From contig NW_026251734.1 in NCBI RefSeq assembly GCF_025024155.1, positions 186,001 through 250,000 of the forward strand: 64,000 nt of DNA, read 5' to 3'. This document shows positions 25,571 to 38,000 of this stretch, in pieces. The notes under the pieces were generated by a model, which saw only the letters and a list, made by a program, of their open reading frames with translations, was not told the DNA's origin and made no database searches. The position numbers were made by a program, and so were the translations under genes. Position 1 is the stretch's first letter; every line of letters begins with the position of its first letter. The DNA comes from Gamsiella multidivaricata. Taxonomy: Eukaryota; Mortierellomycota; Mortierellomycetes; Mortierellales; Mortierellaceae.

Positions 25571-28500
25571 ATGGGCAACTCTGTTTCCACTGTCACGCCA
25601 TCAGCAGCGACAGCAGGCATCGACTCCTATGTGAGCGAACTAGGAGATATTCATTATGAGAAGAGGCAAGACTCGAAGCCCTGTTTTGATCAGCCTGCTC
25701 CTCGTACATATGATAAAGCAATAAAGCGTGCCTCTAACCAAGTGAATTTAAATAAATTGGTCTGTTCGCCCTCTGCGACAGTCTTGGGAGTGCCAGGTTT
25801 ATGAAGACGATCCGTGGCCGTCAAAAGGAAGGGTCTGTCGTGGTCAAGATATTCGTCAAACCAGAAACAGGCTATTCTTTGAAGCAGATTGCCAGAATTT
25901 TGAATGGTACGCGTCAATAAGCACAGTCTATGGAATGGGTCAACAGCGTTCTTGGCACTCGGATAAATGCTAACACTGTGATGTGGAAACCGATTATAGA
26001 GGAACGGGAGAGTCTGGCTGATGTCCCAAACGCAATTGCCTTCCAAAAAGTGCTGGAGACAGACCGTGCTGGATACCTCATCAGACAGTACTTCTTCAGC
26101 AGCCTTTACGACCGCATCAGGTACATCTATAGCTGGCAATGAATAAGTCGTTCTCAGTGGTCTATGTCACCTGTATTGACCTTTTCTTCGATCAATTGGT
26201 GCAACATGAACATAGCACTCGACCATTCATGAACCTCATTGAAAAGAAATGGGTCACATATCAATTGCTCAAGGGTCTCGCAGACTCCCATGCCAGAAAT
26301 GTAAGAGTGCACAAGCAGATGTTTGACATTACAAGCATTTGGACCAACCACATATGCTGATATTGTCATTGAATTGTAGGTTTATCATGGCGATATCAAG
26401 ACGGAAAACTGCCTTATGACATCTTGGAACTGGGTGTACCTAAGCGATTTTGCTGGATATAAGCCCACATTCTTGCCTGAGGTGGGAAAGCGAATTATTT
26501 GCCTAAGGGCCAGGCAAGACTGAACAGCAGAAATATCAGGCTGACCACACTCTTTGCTCGCGTTAGGATAATCCGGCAGACTTTTCTTTTTTCTTCGACA
26601 CCTCTTCTCGGAGAACGTGTTATCTTGCTCCAGAGCGATTTTATAAACCAGGAGTCGACACGGCGAAACAAAAGCAGGCTGAAGATCCGGAAAACATTTT
26701 TGCGGGATTGACGACAGCCATGGACATTTTTTCAGTTGGGTATGGCCATGCGTGCATGAAGAACTTCGGAGATACGGTTGCTCGCGTCGTTATATACATT
26801 GCTAACGTATTCGATTTCTTACAACCAGATGTGTTATTGCAGAACTCTTCTCTGAGGGGACACCCATCTTTTCGCTCTCACAAATGTTCAAATATCGCAG
26901 CGGAGAATACGATCCAGCACCATATATCAATAAAATCGAGGACGACCATATCAAAGTAAGAGATACCGCTCTGGCCTCACCAAGAAAGTAGCGTGCATTT
27001 GCGTCATCACTCTAACCGACATCGATATTCTAGGATTTAATTCGGCACATGATTCAGCTGGACCCATCGAAGCGATTCAGTGCCGATCAATACCTTGCTG
27101 AATGGTATGCCATATCATACATAGTATACACACAGACATTGAAATTAGGGACTTGGACTGAAACTAAACGCTCTTCTTATTGTCGCACAATAGGAGAGAT
27201 CGCGCGTTCCCAAAATACTTTTACACCTTTCTGCATCAATATATCCATTCAGTAACAGAGTCTGCAGGGGAGTCGTCCAATTCCGGCACAGTCGAGAGTG
27301 CAGTATTCTCCAACAATCCAGACCCACAGGAACACCCACCGAAAACCGATGCGGACGAAAAGATTGAGAGAATCTACCATGACTTTGACAAAATCTCGTT
27401 CTTTTTGGGCCTCGGATCCCATCAAGCCAACGAAACTAGTGTTGAAGGTGGGTAATAGGACAGTTTGTTCATTCTTCTTCAACCAGGCCATTCTCTAAAC
27501 GCTGTTTCTGTTGGCAATAGGTTCATCTATTGGGTCACTATCACAGGACATGGTAAGTAGCACTTGTATGCTGATGTTCTGGGAATTACATTGAGCCGCA
27601 TCTAATTCATAACTTTACTATCTTTATTTAGCAATCCTTGTCGATAGCGAAAAAAATAACCTCACGGACTACGGACTCGCACTATGGACCAAGTAAGAAG
27701 CTGAGCCTTGGAAAGTCTAACAGAAAAGGCGACTAGGCATGACATTAACGCATGTGGTTTTTTTCAAGCAATAGATGAAGGTGCTCTTATTTTCCTGTCA
27801 TTACTGTGTTCTTCTATGAGAAATACTGCTTTTCCCTCGTCCAAGATCCATGCGCTAGACATGTTATTATCCATCGGGAGACACGTAGCCGACGACATCA
27901 AACTAGACCGCCTTGTTCCTTACATCGTATCATGTTTAAATGACGAAGTCGGACTTGTTCGCGCTCACGCCTTAAAGATTCTTGCGAAAATGGTGAGCAT
28001 ACGCTTCAGATAAACTAGATGACACGGTTCTGGAACACACGTACTGATATATGAATCACGCTCTGCTGCTTCATGGTTCCAGCTAGACGAGGTGGAAACC
28101 CTGGATGTAATCAACGTGACGATATTCCCAGAATACATTTTGCCAGCATTGCAAGGATTCCCTTCGGACAAGGAAGTCCTAGTACGATCAGCATATGCAG
28201 GCTGCATAGCACAGTTTGCGCAAACTTCTCTTCGCTATTTGGAGCTTGCTCAGGTGAGTATCTGGCAGAAGAAGCATTTAGTCAACGAAAGTGTCGACCA
28301 AAATGCTCACAACTCATAATTTGATCTTTAGTTGTTGAAGAACGACGGTGCTTTTACAGGAAACGAGGGTGATGGGGAAGCAGATGGTTCTCCATACGAG
28401 GTATGTCAAGACAACGCTTTTTTCTAACGCTCTAAAATGTAACAGATGATATATTGATATATCAATATAGTCTTTGACACTTCCTCTACCCCCTCTATGT

Positions 28501-31500
28501 TTCTGCATTTTCTAGGCGACTTACGACTCTGCACTGCATGACTTGCAGGTAGCGATTGAAGACCAAATCCGTATTCTGCTTGTGGACCCAGACAGCAGCG
28601 TCAAGCGAGCACTTTTATCCGATATGACCTCGTTGTGTATATTCTTGGGCAAGCAACGCGTGGACGACGTCTTGCTATCGCATATGATTACCTATCTCAA
28701 CGGGAGAGACTGGATGCTTCGCAGGTAGGGTTTGAGCGCAATACGCGACCAATTTCAGGTTTCTAGCACACCAACTAACATCTGTGCAATGACTCCACTT
28801 GCAGCGCCTTTTTTGAAAGCATTGTTGGCGTCGGAACATTCGTGGGCGGGCGCAGTCTTGAGGAATATATTTTGCCGTTGATGGTCCAAGCATTGACAGG
28901 TACGTATTGCGTGTCGTGGTTACCTCTCTCGGCGTAAATCATCTTTTCTAGTCCGGCTAATAACGTTGCGGATATATGTAGATTCTGAGGAGTTCGTAGT
29001 AGAAAAGGTCCTCAAGTCTTTGGCAAGTCTCTGCGACTTGGGCTTGTTCCAGAAAATGGCCATCTGGGATCTTGTCAGCGTTGTGGCTCCGTTGCTCTGC
29101 CATCCCAATCTCTGGATCCGCTATGGTGCTATCGGGTTTATTGCCTCTACTGCACAGCGACTACCTGTGGCCGATGTATGGTGCATGATCCATCCAATAA
29201 TCCGACCCTTCATGAAATCAGACGTCGGAGAAGTAAACGAACTTTGCCTCAGAGAAAACGTCAAACCACCACTCAGCCGGAATGTCTTTGAGAGTTCAAT
29301 CCAGTGGGCAGCCGTCGCCAACCGGACATCTTTTTGGAAACCTGTGCGAGAACGACCCGCTAATATGCGCACAGTCTCCACATCGTCTAATCATTCGATT
29401 GCTGTGCCGTTGGACCTTCATTCTACACGGTCCAATGATCCTTCCCCCTTCTTTGTTGTTGTCAAGTCAACAGAGTATGTTGTGCATGAGCGTCAGCGAA
29501 CTGGATCGTCAAACCGGATTATAACTTACGTGGCTCTATTTGTATGCTGTAGGGACGAAAAATATCTCGAAAAACTTCGGTCGATAGGCATGACGCATGA
29601 GGACGAAGACAAGCTGGCTGCGATGCGGGAATATATTTGGAAGCTATCGAGGTCACGGCAGAGTGCCAGACCTAAAGGCCGCGAAGACGAGGTGGAAGGC
29701 ATCACCAAGGTAGGCAGCCCAGCGGAAAGGCTTCGTTCGTCTGAGATATTAGATGATGCGCATGCTTTTAATGCAGTTGCCTCCCTTTTTTATTCTCGAG
29801 TAGGATGGTAGCGTGGATCTAAGGAAGATCGGTATCACCCCGCGCACAGTTTTCCTGTCCCCAGAGCTGATCGAGAAGGACTACAGTCTGACCCGTGTAT
29901 ATACTCATGTAAAAAGACCGCGATCAAACGGTGCAAGTGCCTTTAAAAACTCATCTCTTTACTTAACTAACATACGCTACCTTCCCCCTCTGTTGACTAG
30001 CTTGGCAAGGCAAAGTTGTACGACAATGCCCTACTGCATCCAAATCGGAAGATCGTAAAATCCAGCACAACTGGTAACATGTCCAGAATATCAAGCGAAA
30101 GCACCATCAACAGCTCGACCAGGATCAAGGACAGCTCTTCGGCTTCTATATATGACGGTACCCCATATGATCCCTCCGCCCCCGGACAGAGTGGAGCAAA
30201 CCTTTATCTTCAGGCAGCATCCGAACGCCAGTCAACTGCTTCGTTTGCGTCCTCAATCGCACCCATCACATTTCAGTCCTCCAACTACGGCCAAAGTATC
30301 GTTCAATCGTTACCTAACAGTCCGGAGACATCAAGGACGAGGTCTCTCACCTCTAACATCGTCATGGATAAGAACTCAAGACGCACTCGAATTCTACTCA
30401 CCCAGGGAAACACTGTCAGCTCAGAGTCTGGAAAGGCTGCGGCTGCAACTAGTATGACCGATACCAACGCACAGGGCATGATCGAACTTCCCGTGAACGA
30501 AAAAACGGTCCAGGATGTTATTGCCGGATCTGGTGTAGACATGCCGAAGCCGAACTCTTCGCCTTGGCAAGCTCAATTTGAGGCTGCTTATCCTGGAGGA
30601 TCTTCACGAAATGCTCGAGGTTCTGAGGCGTTTGGCAGCAGAGTCCTCACTCACTCTGTCGGTAAGCCTACTCACTTTTTTTTCCCCCTCAAGTTATCAT
30701 GAGATAACCACTTGACATGAACTCATTAACTTTTGCTCACTTTTTTATAGACGGAGGCAAGCGTAATCTGACAGAGCTGCTAGCGCACCAGACTCTGAAG
30801 GTCTTCCATTCACCCACGCATGATTTTGGTCCCAATGTTCCGCCACTCTCGAGGCATCGGCGTATGCACCGTAATAATTCCCAGACTGTGCGCAGTCAAT
30901 GGAGACCCAAAGGGACTCTAGTGGCACATTTGGCGGAGCACAAGGCTGCAGTGAATCAGATATGTGTGTCGCCCGATCATAATTTTTTCGTATCCTGCTC
31001 TGACGACGGCTCTGTGAAGATCTGGGACACTGCTCGACTGGAGAAGAATGTCACCAACAGGGCACGAATGTCCTACAATGCTCTTGGTAACGATCTTATG
31101 TATTGACTCAACTCTCAGCATACTGCTTCCGAAAACTAACCTATCAAACTTGAATGACATTATAGGTGGCCGAGTGACATGCATATCGTTCATTGAGAAC
31201 ACACACAGCGTGGCAGCAGCATCGGACAATGGATCGATCCACATCTTCCGCGTTCACTACATTTCCGCGGGGAAGTATGGAAAGTGTGAGGTGGTGCGTA
31301 AGATCACTCTCGACGACGAGTTTGCAGTGACCATGGAGCATTACAACACAGGTATGTCGTTTAAAATAAATATCGAGCATGGCACGACGATTTCGTACCT
31401 GTACGCTCTAACTAACACTGTATATGACTCTCCTATAGAATCGCAATCCCTACTGGTGTATGCAACGAACCGTGGAAATATTCACGCGCTGGAGCTGGGA

Positions 31501-32503
31501 ACGATGCGTCCAGCTTGGCAATTGAAGAACAATATATCACATGGTATGAGCTTCACTTTGCGCTCTGTATCACGTATTTGAATATCCTGTTGGAAAACTT
31601 CTTTTACGTTTAATAACTCTTGCCAGCTGCTCTTTCTTTGTTGTATAGGAGTTATCACGGCGATGGTCATAGATCATATGAAGGCATGGCTACTGGTGGG
31701 TACCAATAGGGGAGTGCTGACCCTCTGGGACCTACGGTTCATGATCGCCATCCGCACTTGGGTCCACCCGAGCAAGTCGAGGATCAGCCGACTCGTTGTT
31801 CACCCAGAACCTCACCCGTCATCCCGCGGAGGAAAAGTCATTATTGCTTCTGGCAGAAACGAGGTTTCTGTCTGGGATATCGAGCATGTTGAGTGTCGCG
31901 AAGTCTTTGGCGTTCGGAATGCGGACGAAAAGAAGGCGCTTTCATTCGACACATTCAAAGCGACAGAACCCCTTTCTGGAAGCGAACTACTTCGTAACTC
32001 CTTTACATCAAGCGACTCCAATGTCTCTGCTGACCAGAGCGTGCGAGCCGTAATATTCCCAGCCGACTGCGATTACATGATCACAGGGGGTGCGGACCGA
32101 AAGATGCGATACTGGGATACCGGTCGCGTTGAAATCTCCTACGTGATCAGCGGACACGACTCGCATGATCCGCCGCCCAAATACAAGTATGCTCATATGA
32201 AATGCCAAGTTGCATTCGCCTGTAAGATATCAAGTATACCGTCCAGATCTAATGCAGCATCCACTTCTTATTCAACTATCACATAGGACTGGCCGATTCG
32301 AGGGACTACCTGTGCACTACGAAGTAACCCCAGTGATGGGCGTGAAGCCAAGGAATACTGGGCGAAGCAACGTTATCACAGTCCAGCAGCAGCAGCTCTT
32401 GCGAAACCATCTGGATGCCATTATGGATATTGCGTTGACGGAGTTCCCCTGCATGATGCTCATTTCAGGGGACCGCGATGGAGTCATCAAAGTCTTTAGC
32501 TAG
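25571..32503 (+). CDS. VPS15: Vps15/PIK3R4, pseudokinase scaffold of the class III PI3-kinase
   Basis: Regulatory subunit that anchors and activates Vps34 in autophagy and endosomal sorting. The start MGNSVSTV carries the N-myristoylation Gly2. Kinase-domain pieces are [19 protein letters not shown] (ATP Lys), [17 protein letters not shown] (HGD in place of HRD), LSDFAGYKP (DFG changed to DFA) and CYLAPERFY, all typical of Vps15. HEAT repeats follow ([57 protein letters not shown]). The C-terminal third holds WD40 repeats ([31 protein letters not shown], [12 protein letters not shown]). About 20 exons; the stop is at 32501-32503. Intron 1 appears to use a GC donor (25666) and acceptor 25781, restoring [12 protein letters not shown]. 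Some mid-gene exon borders (27.4-27.8, 29.4-30.0 kb) are uncertain. Confidence 0.93.
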
Positions 32504-32516
32504 GGCAGCTATTTAC

Positions 32517-32522
32517 AATAAA
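32517..32522 (+). terminator. Poly(A) signal of VPS15
   Basis: AATAAA lies 14 bases after the VPS15 stop. The INTS11 stop on the other strand is only 85 bases away, so the 3' ends of the two transcripts probably overlap. Confidence 0.45.
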
Positions 32523-32587
32523 TAGGCTATCAAACCCCGACTGAAAGGGATACTGCGATAAAGTGTTTACTGTACAGATAATGATGA

Positions 32588-34700
32588 TCAATTGTCCTTA
32601 AGAGTGAGTGTAACAACAGACAATATCCTAGTGGCGAGGTCCTCATCCTCATAATCCCATCCAATCAACAGACCGCCTCGCTCAAACTCGTCCCCGTCTT
32701 CCGGTACCCTGATCTTGACGCTGCGGACCAGAATGGCGTTATCTTCGCGCATCAGCTTGATATGGTTTCCGATTGTCCTCTGAAGAGCGACGTAGACGAG
32801 ATCCAGCGCATATACATCACTGTCCCAGTCCTGGTATGGATCTGAACCAGGACTCTTCGCACTGTCCGTATCCATGTCTTTGCTATCTCCTGTTTTGTCC
32901 ATGTTTCTGTAGTACTCGGCCTCCTCCACAGCCAATCGCAACGTCATTGCATTGTACGCCTTTCGAACCTCGAAGCGCACTTTATGCTTGGCCATTCCGA
33001 CCTTCTCCAGGGCCTCCTCTGCATCTTCCAGACGTATTGGCTTCCCATCGTTCATGACAAGCATGCCCTGGATCAGCACTTTGTCATTTGGTTTGAGTGT
33101 CGAAGGTATATTGCGGTTGAGGGATTCGGCGCTGTCGTCAGAGCTGTCATCGGGGCTGCTGGAGGATGTCAACCCGGCATTGCTATCCTTGAGGCCCTCA
33201 GATTGACGAATCAAATGTCGCTTCAACAGACTGGCAGACATCTCAATGGGGATCACATGGCTCGTCTCAATACTGATGGTCGTTCCATTCGCGGGATCGA
33301 AACACGGGATGCCGAACTCGGTCATGATCCTGGACTTCAGGTACCCCATCTGATTCTTCTCGCCATGGACCAAAACAACGTTTTTGGCCTCGCACTGTCG
33401 GATCAGCTGCATGATTCCTTTTGCATCTGCATGTGCACTGAAAGATAGATTCTTGACCTGAAGGTTGACTTCCACTGTTGTGAAGGCGTCTATTTGGATC
33501 TGTTTGTCGCCGTTCAAGACCTTGGAGCCGACTGTGCCTGCGACACAATAACCGGGCATGATGACCATGTTCTTGGGATCTGGTGCCCATTTTTTGAAGA
33601 GTTCGAGAGATGTACCGCTGTGGAGCATTCCAGGAGTCGCAAAGACGACCATGGGTCCTGGAGACTCCATATACGATCTGTCCCATGCTTTGATATGCTT
33701 GAAGTCGAACATGTTGCGCTGTACAAAGGTGCTCTTAATCTTTTCGTTCGTCCAGTTGATAAAGAGTCGATAGAAATGGTTCGCCTTTTCCGTCAGTCCT
33801 GCAGAAAAGTAGATTGGCACCTTTAGGTCCATGCGCTCCCAATAGGTCTCGATAAGAATACAAAGCTCCTGTGCTCGGCCCAACGCAAAGACCGGGATGA
33901 TAACATTGCCTCCCTCTGCAACGCAGTCATGGACCTTTTTCAAAAAATCTCGCTCTCTTGATCGCTTTGAGTCGCGAATGGTCGTGGCGTAGGTTGATTC
34001 CGTGATCAGGACATCTGGCCGAACCTTGTCGATCCATGCACTGCCCAAGTGTCGATCTGGCGTCATGTTGTAGTCGCCCGTGTAGACCAGGGATTCCTCC
34101 CCCACTCGAATATAAAACATGGCTGCTCCAAGGACGTGCCCAGCGTAGTATGCACAGATCTCGAGATCGTCGTCGACCATGATGGTTTGGTGCAAATTGA
34201 CAGCGATGACTTTCTTCATACAATCCTTAATGTTCTGACTGGTGAAGAAGTTGCGCTCCCCCTTTTTCTCAACAGTGATCTTGCGGTAGTCCTCCAAAAG
34301 GATAGGGCAGATGGCCTTTGTTGGATGTGTCATATAAATATTGCCGTCGTAGCCGCACATCTCCGTAAAGAAGGGCAGAGCCCCGCAGTGGTCAAGGTGG
34401 AAATGACTGATGATTACGCAGTCGAGCATCTCTGTGAAGTCACCCGTTTTCGAAATATATGAAAAATCTGGAAAGCGCCGATCATCTAGGAATTATAGAA
34501 AGATATTGCGAAGACATTGGCGTCAGATAAAGATGAGTCTTGTGCTTCTATACACCAACCTGGACACGCTGCAGGACCTTACCGTTAAACCCCATGTGCA
34601 TTCCACAGTCGAGCATAATATTCTTTCCCCCGATCGTGACCAGGATACAGCTTCTGCCAACATCCTGTCCGGCCCCGAGTGGCACAATCTGGATGGTCAT
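32588..34700 (-). CDS. INTS11: INTS11-type metallo-beta-lactamase/beta-CASP RNA endonuclease (Integrator catalytic subunit)
   Basis: RNA 3'-end endonuclease of the CPSF73/INTS11 group. Two exons: 34700-34583 ([35 protein letters not shown]) and 34485-32588, joined through [17 protein letters not shown]. Metal-binding motifs are complete: [32 protein letters not shown] and SAHADAKG. The beta-CASP region includes [36 protein letters not shown] and [11 protein letters not shown]. The opening [18 protein letters not shown] and [10 protein letters not shown] favour INTS11 over CPSF73/Ysh1. The C-terminal part (residues about 450-640) is less conserved, with an acidic linker. It probably cleaves nascent nuclear RNAs within an Integrator-like complex; partner subunits are not in this window. 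The start is chosen at 34700 because the N-terminus then matches family length; an ATG at 34736 is in frame. Confidence 0.92.
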
Positions 34701-35060
34701 GGTGGTTGTTTGCGTGATGGAAGATTGTTGGCGCAAAGACGGTTGGTTGAACTGTGAACGAGGAATCTAACCTCTGTTAAAAAGTAGCGTGGCTTTGTAC
34801 ATCTCTCCTCACGCCTAACCTTAAGTTTTCTCACTTTGCCGCCCAATTTGTCTGCGACGCGACAGTCAGAACAACAACACATCCAGCATTTCCAAAAATC
34901 GACTCTTCTCATTTACCATCCCTCTCGTCCTGTCGCTGGAGTGGCACTCATCTCAACTGAATAGCGACTATTTGACCGCGGTATCAGGGAGTCTGTCAGC
35001 GAAACCGATTCCCCTCAAGCCCTTCAACCACAACTTTACAAGCGGTTATAGGGTCGCTAT
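34701..35060. other. Divergent promoter region of INTS11 and the CM1 protein
   Basis: A 360 bp stretch between two outward-facing start codons. I see no TATA box or repeat; it likely contains both promoters. Confidence 0.4.
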
Positions 35061-38000
35061 ATGGAGAACGGAAAGTGGACGGCATCTCCCGATCAGTCTC
35101 TGCTGCTGAAATATGGCGCCAATGGATTGGATGAAGAAGAAGAGGAGGGGGAGGAGTCCAGGCTGGACTTGACCTTTGACGCCATTGACGCCGATATCAA
35201 CTTGGACGAATCTATTAGGAGCAATCCCCGCTTGAACGCGCTCAGTGGCCATGCGAGCTCTTCAGGCATGACGGACACTAGCGAAAAAGCGCGAAAGACT
35301 ATTGATCGGTGGAGTGCAAACACTGGAAAGCCCGCAACCATGACCTTGAAGGAGCAAGAAAAGGTATCTCATCTTTACCTCAATACTTCTAACTATTACG
35401 TGTGCCTAGGAAACTGAAGCTTCTTCGCTTTGTATTTAGATCATTGACGAGCTCAACAAACAGAATTTCAGTCTCAAGTTGAAAGTCTATTTTCTGGAGG
35501 ATCGGCTAGCAAAGCTTTCTCCTGAACAACTAGACCAAGCAGCACACGAGGTAAGCCCTGTTATATTCGCGCTGTGTCTCAGTGGTTTTTGCAGGAGTAT
35601 ATATTAATAGGAAAAGCTTCGCCGCCCTGGCTTTCAACTACTCAAACTAGAACATTGAACTGAAGGTCAAACTACAGACATTGCTCTCTGAGCTGAAACA
35701 GTACAAGCGGCTCCTCATGGAAGCACACGCTGCCATTGAGGTTCTTCAGCAACAAAAGAATTGCGACCTTCAACACGGCATGTCGGAGGAGCAGGAGGAC
35801 GAATATCGGAACGCAATTGCAGAGGGTCTGGAATTGAAGTCGAAGCTAAAGCAGTTATCGCAGCAGATGGAATCATTGGAACAGGACTTAAAGGCCAAAG
35901 ACCTGGAGCTGCAGCAACTTCAGTCCCGCTTGGGAGAGATTGATGCGCAGGCGGACGTCATCGAGGACTTGAAGGAGCTGTCTGGAAAGTATGAGGACCA
36001 AATCAGAGAGCTCCACGACCAGCTCTCGGAGTACCAGCAGAATGAAACGCGGTTGCTAGAGAAGTCGAGAGTAGATGAGGGCTGGGAAGCACGGTATCGA
36101 GAACTCGAACAGAAACTCAATGCTTCGCTGGATATCAGATCTGAGCTGGAGCAGGTGCGTTTTGAACACGTACCTCTGTGCACATTTGCTGTGCTCAATG
36201 CTATCTCGTTCTAATGACAAGCTCTATTTTTTATTTATTGTTTTTTTATTATTATTGTTTTTTTCTTTTTTTTCATTCAGGAGCTTTCACTTACCAAATC
36301 AGAGAAGGCGGCGTTCGAAGACGAGATGAATCATCAGCTAGAGCAACATAGAGACGAGCTCGCAAAGGTTAGGATCGATGCTGCGGAACTGTCGCATCAA
36401 CTCGAGCATGAGCGGGACCATATGCGCCAGATGCAGGATATGCACACCAACGACATGAACGCCCTTTCCGAACGATGGACGCTAGACCGTCAGCAACTGA
36501 GAGGCCAGATCTCGGATTTAAATATGGACGTGGAGGAATTTCGAAAAATGAACGAACAACTTGAGGCTCAGACACAGGACCTGATAGCATGGAGAAATGA
36601 GGATGCTGCTCGACACGACCAAGAACTGGCTGATCTGGTTGGTGAACTCGAAGATAAGACAGTTGAGCTGGCTCAGCTGCAGGATGAGCTTCATAATGCG
36701 CGCGACTTGTTGCAGGCAAAGGACGTGGCAATTGTAGAGCTCGAGAACAGGATTGAACAATTGGAGATGGCTCGGCGAGAAGCGGAAGCTGTCCATGATG
36801 AGGTGATTGCTAGGATGAAATCGGTAGGTGAAGGTACATATTGCTTTTTGTTGGCGATTGACCGTGGTATTGAAACTGACCGAATACTGAATGCTTCATG
36901 GTTTCTCTATCAGAAAATGCAATCTGGTTCGACTTTGAACGTGCAGGTTGAATCGATGTCCGCGAATGAATCTCAGCTGATGAGTGAGGAATTGGCACAG
37001 ATCGGTGAGCACAACCGGAAGCTGGAGTCTCAGCTCCGCGTCGAAACTGAACAGCGAAAACTGTTTGAGCAGCTGAGCCGTGAACGAGATTCAAAGGGCC
37101 ATACTAAATGGAGCGAAGAGCGGCAGCAGTTGGAGCGTGAATACGGCGAGCGAGTGGATGAGCTCGAAGAGGTGCGTGTATTTTGTCTTCGCTGAACCTT
37201 GTAGCGAGATTGTATACCCGTCCACTCATATTGGTTCGTATTTTACTCCGCAGAAACTTGCGGCGGCCTCAGAGCAAATTGCAGAACTTACGAGCGAGCT
37301 AAACGGCCGTGATGGTCATCTGCGCTACTACAAGGAACAACTCAGGGTGGCCTCCCAGCAGTCCAAGGAAATCGAGGAGCGCTACGAAGAAATGGAACTC
37401 AAGCTGAACTCTGTAAGTCGAAGCGTAGATTTGCATCTCACATTTTCTTTCGGTGGGGTCGCTATAGACGACACTAGTTAACAACTAAGCTGCTCGTTAT
37501 AGGAACTGGAGGCAACAACAGGCGAACTTTTGGAAATCCGGCAGGAATTTGAGCAGATCAGGGCAGCCAGAGTTGAAAAGAGCGATCTACTCAGTTCTCA
37601 GTCTCAAGAAGTCGATCGGCTGGTACGTGCGCGGTCGGGTACAGTACTGCTGAGAGCTTGAAATGAATCTCTGTCGTTAAATTCGCTCTTTTGCTCCAGA
37701 ATATGAAAGCTAGACAGTTGAACAACTCGGTGGCGGCTCTCGAAGATGAGAAAGAGCAACTGGAGACAGCCCTCCGTGATAGAGCAACGACCATTGCCAT
37801 GCTGAAATCACGCCTGACGGAACTCGAGTTGCAGGTGTCGAAGAAGCAGCGAGACGATGATATTTCAGGCGAAACATCCAAAAGCGATCTTGTGGAACGA
37901 AACTCGCTTCTTCTCACAGTCCTTCAGCATCTAGAAAGCATTCTCGGCGGCGACAGTCGCTTGGACAACAACTTTCTTCCGAAGCCGTCTACCAACTTTG

